This document shows, one piece after another, positions 1 through 13,300 of a stretch of 64,000 nucleotides of DNA. The notes under the pieces were generated by a model, which was not told the DNA's origin, made no database searches, and saw nothing but the letters and a program-made list of their open reading frames with translations. The stretch is from positions 937,692 to 1,001,691 of the forward strand of contig FN649742.1 in assembly GCA_000310025.1 (NCBI GenBank), given 5' to 3'. Source of the stretch: Ectocarpus siliculosus. Lineage: Eukaryota > Sar > Phaeophyceae > Ectocarpales > Ectocarpaceae. Positions within the stretch are counted from its first letter, which is position 1; every line of letters begins with the position of its first letter. Made by a program: the position numbers and the translations under genes.

Positions 1-264
1 TCCCCCCCCCCCCCCGCCCCCCGGATCTGGTCCTTAATCCAGTTTGTGGCGTACGTCCATAATTTGGCTCCGCGAGTCCTCTTGCCTCCTTGCGTGATAG
101 GAACCTCACGAGCGCACTCGTCCCCACCGTGCACTTCTTCTACCGATCGCTCCACACACGCCATCCACCCATCACGCCGAAGTCAGACTGATTCGAGGGG
201 GGGGGGGATTCCGGCGCTACACGTATTCATTGTTTCCAATCCCATGCCACCTTTCACATCTGAC

Positions 265-266
<2 letters not shown>

Positions 267-324
<58 letters not shown>
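267..324. repeat. (CT)n microsatellite
   Basis: Uninterrupted CT dinucleotide run of about 29 units. It lies just downstream (in gene orientation) of the last visible exon of the reductase-like gene on the minus strand, so it is probably intronic, where it reads as (GA)n. Translations across it give long Ser/Leu or Arg/Glu runs, which are artefacts. Confidence 0.95.
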
Positions 325-328
<4 letters not shown>

Positions 329-361
329 GTCTTTCTTGGTGAAAACAAAGCACAATCGCAC

Positions 362-2137
362 CTGCAAGCCCTCACGGATCATGGCTGCCCACAGCAGCCG
401 GGCGTGTCGATCCCGCACAAGGTCTCGCAGCGGGCCCCCAGCCAGCGCCGCGGCAGCATGCACGGTGTTGAAGATGACAACACCGTGCGTGTAGGCTGTC
501 GTAGATGGTTAGTAGTCAAGGGCGACGGACGGCTTTCGTCATTGTCGTGGCTGGGGGGGGGGGCGGGGGGGGGATGCGGCATGATTTGGTGTGGCGACGA
601 ATCCAGTTTTCTTGCTCTGCGTACAATGAAGTGCCACGCGTACTGTAACGTACCACGGCAGTAGACGTGAATACCTACGGTGGCAGGTCAAGCACAGCAC
701 ATCAACGCCAGGTAGCCGCAATATGGTAGCCTTTCGGAATGGAAGAGAGCAGGTGTGACCTTAACGTGTGCTGTATAGCGGCAAGCTGGTGGACACGGGC
801 GCTAAATGCAAGAGGACGAAATTCCTGCCGACGAAGAAAGACCACTAAGCACCCAGCAGCAAAAAACATGCGTCGCGGACTGCATCCCTCGCGCATGTCC
901 GGCGGCATCATGCGGAGACAACAGCAGCAACGACCCGAGCAACAGGGCCGACGACGGCAACAGCAAAACAACAACGACACTCACATCTGACGTTCTTGCA
1001 GTGCAGCACGGGGATCCCGCCGCTTCGCAAGAGGTTGACGAACTTCACTCCGCGCTTTGACTGCTGTTTGGTCAGCCGCTCCAGCACCAGAGATCCCCCC
1101 CCCAAGCATCGTAGGTGGCCGTCTACGGGGCTCCTTGCTACGCTGATCCCTACTGCCCCCCCCAAGAACACGAGGTTGTGGTTGCCCAAGCTGTACGCGT
1201 GAACGGCGGTGGGCGGGGGCGGGGGAAGAGGCTGTTGGTGTTGTTATTTACATCACGCTAGCTCATGTCAGGGTTGTCGTTGCCGTTGTTGATTATTGTC
1301 GGTGTTATTAATACGTCTCAAACGGGCACGCCTCAAAATAGGGGCCTGCGCAATCAAGCCAAGGCGCCGTTTGCGTAAACGCGTTCAGAACCGTCAGAAC
1401 GAAAACCTCAGACGACGGGTTATTGTTCGCACAGCTACCGGGGAGCCCAACGCTGAGCATTGAGGAATTTAGCACAACCAAACGATGCAAGAACGACACC
1501 TCACGTGTGTAACACGTTCCTTTACGATCATGTAAATCGAGCCCTTCAAGGATAGTTTGTCGAATAGTAACGTGACGGGGGAGAGAAACAATGCTACGAG
1601 ATCTCCCCGTCGATGGTGGAAGGCCTAAACAGCACGGCCACGCACGACATCGGGCACGGCCTAACCCCCCACGAGCCCAACCCTTTGTCATGCTTTGGCA
1701 ACTCTGTGGTGGCTCACTGCTCCTCGACCGCCATGTGGTTCTTGATTCCGAGGTCGAAGCTGATGATGGCCTTGTCGCTGCCCCTCTCCACTGCCGATGA
1801 CAGGGCCAGGGCGCACGCCGACGTGTCCGCGGGGTCCACGCAGATGAAGATCACGTTGCACTTCGACAGCGACTCCCAAGTGTCACGAAAACACTCTGCA
1901 TGCTGTTTGTTGGTGTGTTGTTGTAGCGTGTGTTTTTGGCAAACATTCACGGGAGGTAAGAAACATTATATGGCACGTAGATATTCGGTTGGTGGGGTGT
2001 GTTGGTATTTCGTTAACGAGTATCTCGAGCGAGGCAGGGTCGCAACCTCTACGGCTTCGGCGGCTAAAGCTCGTCGTCGTCATGTTGCACCAAGACAAGA
2101 GGCTCAACGCTCTCACCCACGAGGTCGAAACGCTCCC
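362..2137 (-). CDS. 2-dehydropantoate 2-reductase-like protein (ApbA/PanE family), partial, multi-exon
   Basis: The family reduces ketopantoate to pantoate with NADPH in pantothenate/CoA synthesis; relatives include uncharacterised reductases. Exons on the minus strand, 5' to 3': 1718-1895, 985-1190, 362-495, with phases closing exactly (donor CA/GTGAGC to acceptor, then T/GTGAGT to CAG/CC). Segments seen: a hydrophobic strand VIFICVDPADTSACALAL followed by IISFDLGIKNH, matching the NADP-fold strand and the 'NGxxN' loop position; VKFVNLLRSGGIPV, the family's 'aGi.v' helix and strand; and TVHAAAALAGGPLRDL, the start of the C-terminal helical domain. A 21-bp piece (2117-2137) with a good GTGAGA donor probably belongs upstream. 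The N-terminal GxGxxG exon was not found, and 3' exons lie beyond the left edge. A TGA just after 1718 is intronic in this model. The usual W.K..N segment reads YTHGVVIFN here, so the enzyme may be divergent. Family call fairly sure, activity not. Confidence 0.6.
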
Positions 2138-4333
2138 CTCACAAACCAACGTGGTGTTTACTCAAAACCACGCAACTCACCAAAGATGAAACTGCAAGTA
2201 CCGAGACACGACGTACGGGACACCGAAAACGCCGACCACAATCTACATGGCCGTTTCGGTTGAGCCTGAATGCACCACCATGACAAAATACAGTGTGGGA
2301 ACGGTTACTTTTGGAGTCGTGTCGGCAATCATAGCCGCTATCACGTTGATCAGCCAGTGTGCTGACCTGCTGTGCTGGCATCGTATGACCGATTGCCAAC
2401 CAGCCTTCCAAGTGTGCGACATAGCTGCGTCTGGTGACATTTGTCCCCAAAGCTATGTCTCACCTTTCAACTCTGTCTCCCCCCCCCCGCTCCCAATCTC
2501 TTACACAGCAGTCGTGACCTTACGTTGGGATACTTGGGCTTGTCGCCGGCGTAAGGCACCACCAAAAACCTCCCGCTCTGTTTTCGCTGCTGCCGCTGCT
2601 GCGGTGGGACACCACCGACATCGTCCGCATCGCCATGCGCCTTGTTCGAGCTTCTGGGTGTTTTTTTGTCGCCGTCAAAGCCTACGATGCGCACGTCGGA
2701 GTATCCTGCGCGTGTGGGTGTCGTTGTAAAGATGGAGGGTGCGCACGGGGTCGGGTCAGTTCTTGAACGCGTAGCCTACAACAGTAGCAACAGCCCGCCC
2801 CCAAACGGCGAACGATTGGCCCCGTCGAGTGGATGAGAGAAGGACCATGAAAGACGCAAGACTAAAGTAGACAAGCCGCACCAGCAAACAACGTGTACGT
2901 GTTTCGTATCCACGCATACATGCGCATTGTGCCGGGTGATCCCGCAAGCAGAGATGAAAAAAAGTTGTTGTAATAATATTGCGCGCATTGTGCGGGGTGT
3001 GCAACAATTATGTTGCAGAGGCGTAGCATCAGTGCCCAGCAGTGCGCAACACGTAGTGTATGTATCGAGCAGTACTGAGTCTCGAATGTCTGCTGTGACT
3101 GCTGTACAGCAGCATTGCTCCGCACAACCTGCTCTCCTTTGTTCCACTTCAACGGCGCTCACCTCCCAACTGCAGACAAACACCCAAAGTAAATTGCCAG
3201 ATCTTCCCCAGCTGACGTGCTCTTGGACGAGGCAGAGTGAACGACGGCCACCAAAGGCTTCCTCCGCAAGGCCATCCTCCATGCACAGCACGTCAACTCC
3301 AACTATGTATTAACCGTTGTCCCGTGTGTTGTTGGTGTTGTTTGTGGTGCCGAATGCGGCACAATAACCAGGCTCCGGGAGTGACATGTGCCCTGGTTGG
3401 CTTTCGTGTGGCGACGGTTGCATTTGTGGCACGCAGTTCGCTGATTGGTCAAAGCACCTGCGGCGGAATTTCAAAGTTTCCAAAGAATACAGGCACGACC
3501 CAAGATTCTTGTTTGGCGGGTGGCGTTATCCACGGTGAAATCGAGGATGGCACCTCAGGAAATCTTGGGAACATCGTGTCTTCTGATGATGATCTTTCTG
3601 CCTACGGCCGTTCAATGTTTTCTTCGCAGCAGCGATTGAGGTCGTATGTAAGCCACTGCTGGAACAAGTGCGGCGGGCGGTATGGGGAATGTTGCACGCC
3701 GACGGCAAGCGGGAGTCGTAGCGAAATCATCCGAAGGGTTGGCGAAGATGATGATGATGGCCGTTACTGCAGAAGCTTTTTTTGTTAGGCCTTTGGTCTG
3801 ACGACGTCAGAGAAAACAGAGACTCTACGGATGCGGGTACTGGAATACCAACCGAAGCAGCCAATAATCAGCCGAAGAAAGGGGAACCAACGTTAGCACG
3901 GACAGTTCTGTACAGCCGTCTTGTGCACCACCAGCTGTACCGGGGACACCGTTTCATTCGAAGAACCTCCAAATAGATGTGTAACGGCGGACTGTACAAA
4001 CAAGGGCGCGGAGTGACCCGCTGGGAAGAAGAAGCTCAATCAAGCATATGCTGCGGACTACAACCGAACGAAGACGACCCTAGCTTCATGTATGTGCAAC
4101 AACCACGATGTCCTTCTGCCTTCAGAACGAGGGAGTTGCATCTCGCCGGCGACTGTCACCCGTAGTAGCTGACACATTCATTTATTGTAGTAGAACATTA
4201 TCGAATGGTTCGCATTTGGTTGCGGACATGCAACAACGAACGAGGGGCAGACGGAAAAGACTGCTGCTGCGTGGGGCCATACACCTCTGTATGTCAACAC
4301 AAAGGACAAAACAGGAGTCCAGGATCAATGTCG
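2138..4333. other. Unresolved interval with possible minus-strand exons
   Basis: No complete gene could be built. Two minus-strand stretches look partly coding. One is at about 2500-2700, containing RFLVVPYAGDKPKYPN before a GTAAGG donor. The other is at about 2335-2440, containing SYVAHLEGWLAIGHTMP before a GTCAGC donor. They could be N-terminal exons of the reductase-like gene to the left or a separate small gene. The rest (about 2750-4330) has only short unconvincing reading frames on both strands and probably holds introns or intergenic sequence. Confidence 0.4.
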
Positions 4334-7300
4334 TCACCAGAATGCGCCCGCGCCACCTCGATGGTGGCCATAGCCATCACCATAACCACCAGCAGATGCG
4401 TTCTGTTCGCATCTCGTAGGTCTTGACCATGACCTGCTTGTTCTGCCTTGATTGTAAGAGGGTTCCATCTCGCCACCGACCGTCGCCACCCTGGCTGGGA
4501 GAGGGACGTTGGTCAGGACAGACCCTGTGATGGCAGAAAGGGGCTTGGCCAAGATCATGGGGTCTCGAGTTGTGTGGCGTTTTGTGGCGGCGCTCATGTC
4601 CTTGGCCCTTTCCCGAGCGCTCTGGGAAAGAGGACCGAAAAACTCTTCACGGACCCCGGAACGCAGTTGTCGAGCGAGAGTCTCCACTTCCTTTTTCAGG
4701 GAGGCTTTCTGTGCGAACAAGAGGAGCCGGTTGACAACGAGACGGTCACGTCAGCCTTTTGAGTATCGAGTGAGCGGATTGTAGGGTTGGCAGGGAAGCT
4801 TTCCGGAAAAATTGTCCTCGAAACAAATGGGTTCAGGACATGCTTCGAGACTGGAATCATTTTAGACGAACACGCACCTCTTTTCTGCCCCTCCTGTCAC
4901 ACCGTTTCTTGGCCACCAGATCCACACCTATCCTGTTTCTCGCCCGACTTTCGCACCCAGTCGATGTTCGGGGCCGTGCGCGGGAGAAATCGTTTTCTCC
5001 ACCATTTCTTGCCCCTGCGACCCTCTCCTCCCCAGCTGTCAGCAACGCGGCCGCCGATGCTGACATGGCCGGCCCTTTTCGCCGCGCTGAGGCTACCGCA
5101 GCAACAACCGCTGGGGTGTTCTCGATGGTATGCGTAGGAACCAAAGCCACCGAGGAGAGCGTGGTCGTGTCGGTGACGACCTTCGCCCCCTGGTGGTGTC
5201 TCAGGCCACCACCACCTGTGATGGCCCATTCCCTCGCCTTGCCCCGTCCATACTTGGGGTTTGTCGGCTGCCCGTTTGCTGTTACACCTGGTGGTCCGGC
5301 TGTGTGGACTTTTCTTCGGCGAGGATCGTGATCGCTCTGGCCGCCGCCACCACCACCGGTGGGCAAAGACGGGACATGTGTTGTTAGTGACCGCAGCGGC
5401 TGCTGAGTGGAAGCAAATACGCACCAGGAGATAGGGAGGTGGAAAGGGTGGAACAGGACGGACTAAAGTTGCCGCAGATAGGGAGGGAGAGGGTTGAAGC
5501 ATCCGGTGAAGGGCGTATTCTACGTAAGTACCGGAAGCGCCTCCCCTACCAGCGCTGTGCGCCACCATTTGGTCCGTGCGTTGGACGAGTCTCGCAGACG
5601 CGGACGTTGACAGAACAGTACTATCATTAGTCGTGAGGCAAAAAACAGTGTGGTATAATTGAGCGATCATCGAAAGCGAAAACGACTGTAAACACGAACA
5701 AAACGTGAAACCAGGACAGTGGACCTCCTGCAGTACACACGCACCTGAGCGTCGAGTTCTGCCAGCTGCTGGAGCAGTGTTCGGTTCACCTCGTACAGTC
5801 GGCCCCGCTCACGGCGATAGCGTTTGACGAGCACAGCCATCTCGGCCATCAGAATCTCGTGAGATCGCGACTTCAAAGCCATTTGGGCACGGTCACGCTG
5901 AGCCTGAATGAGGTGATTCGAAACAGAACGAGGGAGGAAAGCGTGTGCAAACCCGCACAATCCGTAAATCTCCCCACGAAGCCTACACGCTCGCGCACTC
6001 CCCCCCTTTCCCTCTCCGACTAAGGACTGATTCAAACGTAGATCGCACGCCAGAAAGAAGAATTCTGGCCAGAGTACGAACATGGAAGCGATGCCCCCCC
6101 CCAGCAAGCACGGGTATCGCAAACCTGCGTCTCGGCTTCGGCGAGTTGCCATTTGATGTACTGTTGTAGTTTCTTTGCTCGCTGCTTCCACTTGCCGCCG
6201 TCCCCGCAATCCACTGCGCCACCAGCTGTGCCACTGTCACCGTTGAGGCCATTGGATTCGCTGTCGTTGATGGAAATGTCAGCGAGGTTCTCGAACTCGG
6301 CTTTGAATTGTGCGAGCCTCTGTATGTCGTACTCCAAGCTGGCCTTTTCCTAGATGCAGAAGGGTAAGATTGTACAGCAAGTAGAATACGATGGTTGGAC
6401 GATACACACGCACGAAGAATTTTGTGGGTGGCACCGGAATTGCACCACAACGTCCAAGGCAATCGATTTTTTGGGTTACTTTTCTTGTGGTTCTGATATT
6501 TGTTGTGGTATTGCCGACTGCCACCTTCACGTTGTTGTTGCTTGGGTTTGTTTGAATACTGCTACTTTCGGCTACAGTTCGAACAAGGGGTTGATTCTGA
6601 TGTATGTGTGAAATGCATATGAGGGGAAAGATTGGTGTCGATTGTCAGCCACGACGACGATGATTTTGATCGATGACAACGGTTATATCGAAAGGGTCGA
6701 TCGCTGAAACGTTGAACTCCCGAATAGGCAAGACAACGATCGGCTGTAGGTTTGGCACCACGTTTCGTTTCGGCGGTGGAAAGTTAGGTTGGAACCGAGG
6801 TCACCTGCTGGTGCTGCCGCTCCAAACCAGCAATCTTTCGCTCGAACGATACCCTCTCGGCTTCAACCTGTACCAGCGGGACGCTTTCATCTTGCGCCTT
6901 TGCGGCGGCCTTTTCCATTTGTCGGTGTTGGTATATCCGCCAGAGAATGCGTGTCACCAGGAGAGAGCATGGAACGGGAATGGGAGCGTTGCCTTATTGA
7001 GGATAGAGCGGCATAATTTGTTGACGGTCAGTTCTTAGGGTGTCACAATCAAGCTGGTGACGGCGGCAGTGGGCAGGCCGCGCACATGTTCAGCACGGCA
7101 ACAAGCGATCTGTTCTGAAGCACTTGAGGTCTGACACAATATCCAGCGCCATCGAAGTGACGGGCAGGGTATCTGATACAGGATTGATGCTGAACATCAT
7201 CAAGTCTGGGGTGCGATACCGGCACTAAGCCCAGAGTAGATAATTGAGTCTTCCTCGTGAACGAACTCATTCTCCACCTGGACACGTGGCTGGAGTGAAG

Positions 7301-10300
7301 AAGTAGGTTTTTCAACAAGGGTGCGGCTGGCTGCTGGTAGATATACTATTATAGTGCAACAAACAAGAACATGAAGTTCCATCCCAGTCGAACGTACCTC
7401 AGTCATCATAACCTTGTCATTCTGGAGCGCGGCCACTGTCCCCCTGAGGCGTGATACCTCGGCCGCCTCCAGCTCGAGTCGCTCCCGAAGGATCTGGAGG
7501 TCGTTCGATACGCCACCTATGTTGAGCTTCAGGGTCGTCCGCTCGATCGCCTCGAGTCGTCGTCGGAGGAAGCTGTTCTCATCCGATTCCACCTGCGACA
7601 ATCAAACAAGAGAGGTAACTTCTTGTATCTAGACTAAATCGAACAGACTACATGGCGTTGCTTCGTGGAAATAAAACTACAGACATACGGCAGAGGCTCC
7701 AGACTGGTTTGAGTGGAAAAGTAAAAACGGTTGGAAAGTGACAGCAGTGAGAGCACCTGCATTTTGGCGATCTTCGACTCGAGATCTCTCCGAACTTCTT
7801 TGAGGTTTTCGACTTCGAATTTAATTGAGGCGAACCTCCTGTCGGCGAGCGTCTCTTCTCCGGCGTTTGGGGTCCCCCCGCTGGTGTACGCGCGTTCTTT
7901 GCCACCGTCGTCGTTCCTTGCATCAAAGGAAATGAGGAGAAGGCAGCGAAGATCTCTTTCATTCTACAACACACCACGAAGGCTTCCCGCAGTGGCGTGT
8001 GCGTGAGTAGCGTTTGCGTGGTTCGGCTAGATGCTGTCAGCCTTGACCCCTCGTTTCCTAGGTCCAACATGATACAGCACAAAATGGCTGAAAAAGTATT
8101 GACACAGGCGACGAACTATTTGTAGTGGAATGTGAGGGAAGTAATCGAGTTCGCCAGCGACGTGTTCGGGCTGAAAAGGGGAAACACCCCCTCCCCGCCC
8201 CGTGCACCGGAAGTCGTCCATGTCCGAGCGGAGCCCAGCAGCCCCCGCCACGGGAGCCCTCCTCTCGTCTTCGAGCGCCGAGATCTACATCGGCCGGTGT
8301 TTACGGACAGGGAGGAGAGCCAAGGGGGGGGCACGCAGGAGAACGCGTGTATTGGCTCTTGGAGGGAGCACAAGCAGGGGATGTACTAAAGCAAAGGTCA
8401 ACAAATAGCGTGGCGCACCGCGTGAGCGTCCGTTGCCAGCCTGTGGCATGTGTCACTTAATCGGTAGAAGCATGTGGATACCAAAATGTAGACGAGAATC
8501 AAGATCCCCCGAGAACTCGCGTTGACCAATGCCGAACGACTGTTTCTGTACTACTTCGAAGTGGGTTGAGCCCGCCCCCACTGTTCTATAGGCAATGAGC
8601 CAAAGCTGTAGTTTCGAACAACTTAGTGTCGCTTTTGGGAGTATCAACAAGGCAGTGCGGTGGTCCCCAAACGCGATCTAACAAGGTGTGGTCTGCACTA
8701 AGAAGGAATGAAGACGTGCAACACCCAATCGATGGGTGTCGAACTTACGGTAGCGGGTCGCACTGACCAACAAAATAAGTAAGCCGAAGACCATACAGAC
8801 AAGCGTCGAGTGTGTGCTCGCTCGCCCCTGGGAACATGAAAAGAGATAACCATGTATACCTGAACGAAAGGAGGCGTGAAATTGAGCGCCGTTATGCCCT
8901 TCCGAAGTAGACCAAATCATTAGACTACGCCATTTCGAAAAATCGAGGAGGCCTTGAAGAAACCAGATAATCTGTACCTAGTTGGGTAGACTTTTGACTG
9001 CCTTCGTCCTATTGTTTGGGGAGAACTGCAAGTTAAGGAGTGGTTGTCGCCTTTCAGTACCTGCCGTTTCAGCTTGGACACGAGCTCTCGATCCTCGGCA
9101 CTGTCGTTGTCGTCGACCGGATACTCCTCCTGCTCCCCCTCCTGGCGGCGAACAAGCATCCAATTAGTCGACGCGGGCGGCAGGTGAATTGGCGTTTATA
9201 GTTCGCGGTAGAGGAAGGTGTGTCGACCATTAAGTATTGTCTACTCTACGGACAGAAGCGACGTTTCAACAAAGCAACGTACAGGTGCAAGTGATCACAC
9301 ACCCCGAGGGCTACGAGGGGATAGCCCGACACATCATATGATTCGTATCCATGCCTCTTGGTCGAGTTTACCGAGATGCATCCAACACCACAGGAGAGGT
9401 TCGATTTGGAGTACCGGTGATGGAAGACAGACTACAGTCGGAGAGAGCAAGCGAGAACGGTGACCAGCCTTGTTTTTGGAAGGCACAGTTGTGTTTGGGT
9501 GGCACACTATAATATTCAGTTTGAGCCGTGGCTGCCCCGGTACCTTAGTTGTGTTGCGAGGAGGGGGGAGAGGAATGAAGAGATAGTGGAATTTCCATCT
9601 TGCCCGAGAAGCTTCAGCTACACTTGCCCCCGTGGTAAAGCAGGGCATGGACAAGCATCCGCACACAACAAGCAACGGGACTGTCGCCGTGCAAAGAAGA
9701 ACACACCCGCGAGGCGGGAAGCCTGGAAAATTCCATCTCCTGGGACGTCGACACCAAACTGAATGGCACTCACACGTCTTATCTTCATTGGTCCCTCTCG
9801 GTTGTCGCGTAATGATGCTAGATGAAGAATAAAAGACAGATAGACACACCCACCTGGTGCTCTTCAGGCGGATTTTGGACCACCCACTGGCCCATCTCTT
9901 TCGCCTTGCGGAGGGCGACGGTGTCCTGCTGCTGTGCGGGCCCTGCCCGTGGTTCGCGGCCGGCCCCTGCTAGCTGGCGGGTGCTGAAGCGAATCGCCCC
10001 GACCACGGCGCCGGCGGCGTGCCGAAATGATGGGGCGCCTCCGGCCACGGCAGCGGCGTTTCCGATTGGGTGGTCGCGCAGCGTTGTCTCGGCTTCCCGA
10101 ACGGCCGCGGCGTCCCTTATCCTGACTTGTCCTTCCGACGAGGCAGCTTGCGCCAGGTCGGTCGTCATCACGGTGTTGATTTTCCGTAGCTCGTTCGTCT
10201 GCGTTGACCGCGGCAGGGGAGGGCATAGGAACGGCGGCAGCAGGGCGTAGTGGGAGAGAGATACACGAATGTAAGAGAAGCGAGTGGCTACAACTCGTGG

Positions 10301-13300
10301 TGCGTCAATATTCTCACCAACATGATACATACTTCACTGCTTGCGTCAGCGCGGAGGGTGGGTGTGTGGGTGCTGAGCAGGCCTCGGCTTAAAGAAAAGC
10401 TGCATGAAAACCTTGTGAACACCAGCAGAGTGTTTCGTTGATCTACTACCACCTCCTGTTTTTGTCGAGGTGAGCGGAAACAATGCCAACCTGATCTTGT
10501 TTACACTAGGGACCTGCCTTTCCGCGAGTGGTGGGACGTTTCGCATACAACATGTGTACACGCAACCTCAAGTTAACTTGTGACAACGGGGAACAGTACG
10601 AAAACGAAAGAAGAGGAACCGCGGAATGATCAGACCGGTTCATGTGGTGCGAAGAAAATGACAACATTCGACAACGACATTTCATTTCTATCCCTCGGTC
10701 GTGGTTTCAAAAGAAGTGTCAGACGAAGGGTTTGGATGTCAAAACCAAAACGATTCATTTGCGAAATCTGGCCAACGCGGCAATTGGAGGGGGAATGCAG
10801 GGTGCTGGATGCACGTAGTGCCTTTGTAAGACATCGCGCGACGAGTGTCAACCTCTTCAATAAGGCAGCAGGTATGTGTGAGGTGAGACCTGTTGTCTTT
10901 GCATCGAACGGGCGTAAGAAGAATATAGGTGCGTGGTGCTTCAGGATGAAGAGCTCCGCGTGTCAGGGTACGCGGTCAACAGAATCCACCTCTGCCCCAA
11001 TGTTACTTTCGACTCATTTCGGTAGCTTGACGCTTCTCCACACAATTGTTTCGCCATTTCAAGGGTGAATCGGTTTTGACTCTTGCCCTCTTTCCTGTTG
11101 TGAAGAACACACGCCGCATGTATCGGCTCAGTGGGTATGAGGGAGGCGGCCGCTCAAGGCATGTACTGCTGCTCCTACCTCCATCCTAGATTGCACCAGC
11201 TGGGCCTGCACGTTTTTCAGGTCTTCGTGCAGCTTCGGTATCACTTGCTCCATCATCGCCAGGCGAGCGTTTGCCGCCTCCCGGTTCTTGATCTCGTCAG
11301 CAAGTTCTTCCTGACGGGAGGTGTGTTCGGGAGGGGAGGGAAGCGGAGTTCCTTGGACTGGTCCAATGCATGACATGTTCTGCAGACACCTCCAAGGTTT
11401 TCCTACTTGTCTCTTGCCTTGGTCAATAGATCATTGACGGCACGTTAACTGCGATAAATACGGGAGGGGGGCGGCTATTCCACAAAATTCAAATGCCGAA
11501 CTCCCAGATAGAAACCATCTGTGTGTGTTCCTGCCACCTTCCTACAAAGCATCTGCACGACGCGCCGAAAGCATGCAGAAACATCACACACCAGGTACGT
11601 GACTTGTAGTTCAGCAAAAGTCCCCCGCCAAAGGACTACTGCATGTAAAACGCCCATTTACTTTTTCGAGAAACTTCCGCCGTATAGCGTCATATACGCG
11701 GCACGAAACGTCTCGGCAAACAAGGGCCCGCGCCACTAACACAGATCCACACAACAGAAAAATGAAAGGCTAACAACCTGCGAAACGAACCTCGAGGTTG
11801 GCAAGCTTTTTCTTCTCGATAACTTGCATCAGTTTGCTCGCCACGTCGTTCTCGAACCTCTGGCGAGCCTCCTCGTGCCGCGCCGTGGGGTTGATCAGCT
11901 GCCTGCTACTGTTGTTCCCCCCGTTGTCTTCGCATGCTAGGAAAGCGTTTCGGCCGGTGTTCTGCCCGCTCGCCATGCGGCCGGTGTTCTGCCTGCTGCC
12001 TATCCCGCGGCCGGTGTTGTGCGCGCTACCGGCGCCACGCGGCGATACTGCGGCTTCCTGTGTTGCCCCCACGCCGACGCCTCTACCAGTCTGGCAATCA
12101 GGGAGGGTTGAGGCGCCGCCTTTTGAGGCCCCTCGAGGAGACAAACGCCCCCCCGCGTGACCACCGGCGGCGAGCATGTGCCTAGGGGACCTGGGGCTGC
12201 CGCTGGCCCCGTTCCCCGCGGACAGAAACGCATGTCGAGATGGGCTTGTGCCGGGGTTTAAACTTTCCTGGCGCTGCAGCATGTGGTGTGAAGGGTGCCG
12301 CGAGTTTTGCGCACTGCCGTTCCGCGAGGCGTGCCGCGAGTGCCCCCCCCCACGAGGGCTCCTTCCTCCGCGAGGGGAGTGCTTGTGCGATCTGACGCTT
12401 CCGTCCTCCGAGTGGTTGGGTGCCCCGTCTTCTAGCGCCTGAGAAAGCTCGGGACAACAGTAAAATGGGGTGCAGGTGCATCTTCGTGAGTGAGTGGCAT
12501 CAATTTTGGGGCTAGGGTGGTTGGTAACCCGTCCAGGGGCCGGATTGGGGTAGATCTACCCGCGAGTAGAACCTCGAATCACACACATTTCATGCCCACG
12601 GAGAGTTAACCCGTGTCATGTTCCCTGAACTATCGGCTGCTGGTGGAACCGACGCTGGATCTTGTAGAATGGGGCCTCTCGTTCTTCACAGACCTATACG
12701 GTCGGATCGCAATCTTAAGGCACGTCTTAGTCTTGAACAAACTGGTGCCAGAGAGCGGGTGGAGGGAGGGGAGTCAAAGGGTAATAACGTACTTCATGCA
12801 CAACACCAACAGCAGCTTATCATGTGCTTCTTTTTAAGGCAAACGTTTGATTTGGGAGGGCACGACGGAGCCACAGGTTTGTTCCCTTGCGCGGTGCTCG
12901 ACCGAAACGAGACTGCAGGCTTTTTTTCTAACAGTGCTCAAGGAACAGCCTCCTGTCCTCCAGGAACTGCAGGATTGATTTTAAAACTTACGTCCCTATG
13001 AGGCCCAAAACGTGCGTCTCATGGACCGGTAGGGCCGCACATCTTCAGATAGGGACATTCTTCCCACTACCTCATATTTCCCGGGACACGCCTGCCCCTT
13101 CTTGCTGCCCGTCGAGCACGTTATTGCACGTCGATCTCGGCTTCAAATTGCCTGGCGTGTCGCAGAAGACCTACCCAACATGCTCCGCTCCGGGTGAACT
13201 TTGTGAAGGTGCACAGCAGTGCGTGCAGGTCTGTGATGAGAGCATGCTTTGGCCATGAAATTTGCAGGTGCAACCCGTCGTGGGGTGCGCTCGTGTAACC

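Noticed and set aside
230-340. Ser/Leu-repeat open frames near the left edge.
   Set aside because: They are translations of the (CT)n microsatellite.
1680-1720. In-frame TGA in the reductase-like gene, with protein-like sequence after it, suggesting a pseudogene or a selenocysteine codon.
   Set aside because: A strong GTGAGC donor overlaps the TGA. Splicing to the acceptor before 1190 keeps phase and continues the family pattern, so the TGA is intronic.
4897-5670. 257-codon minus-strand open frame.
   Set aside because: It overlaps the 4878-5336 exon of the coiled-coil gene in another frame; the exon frame has proper splice sites and phase.
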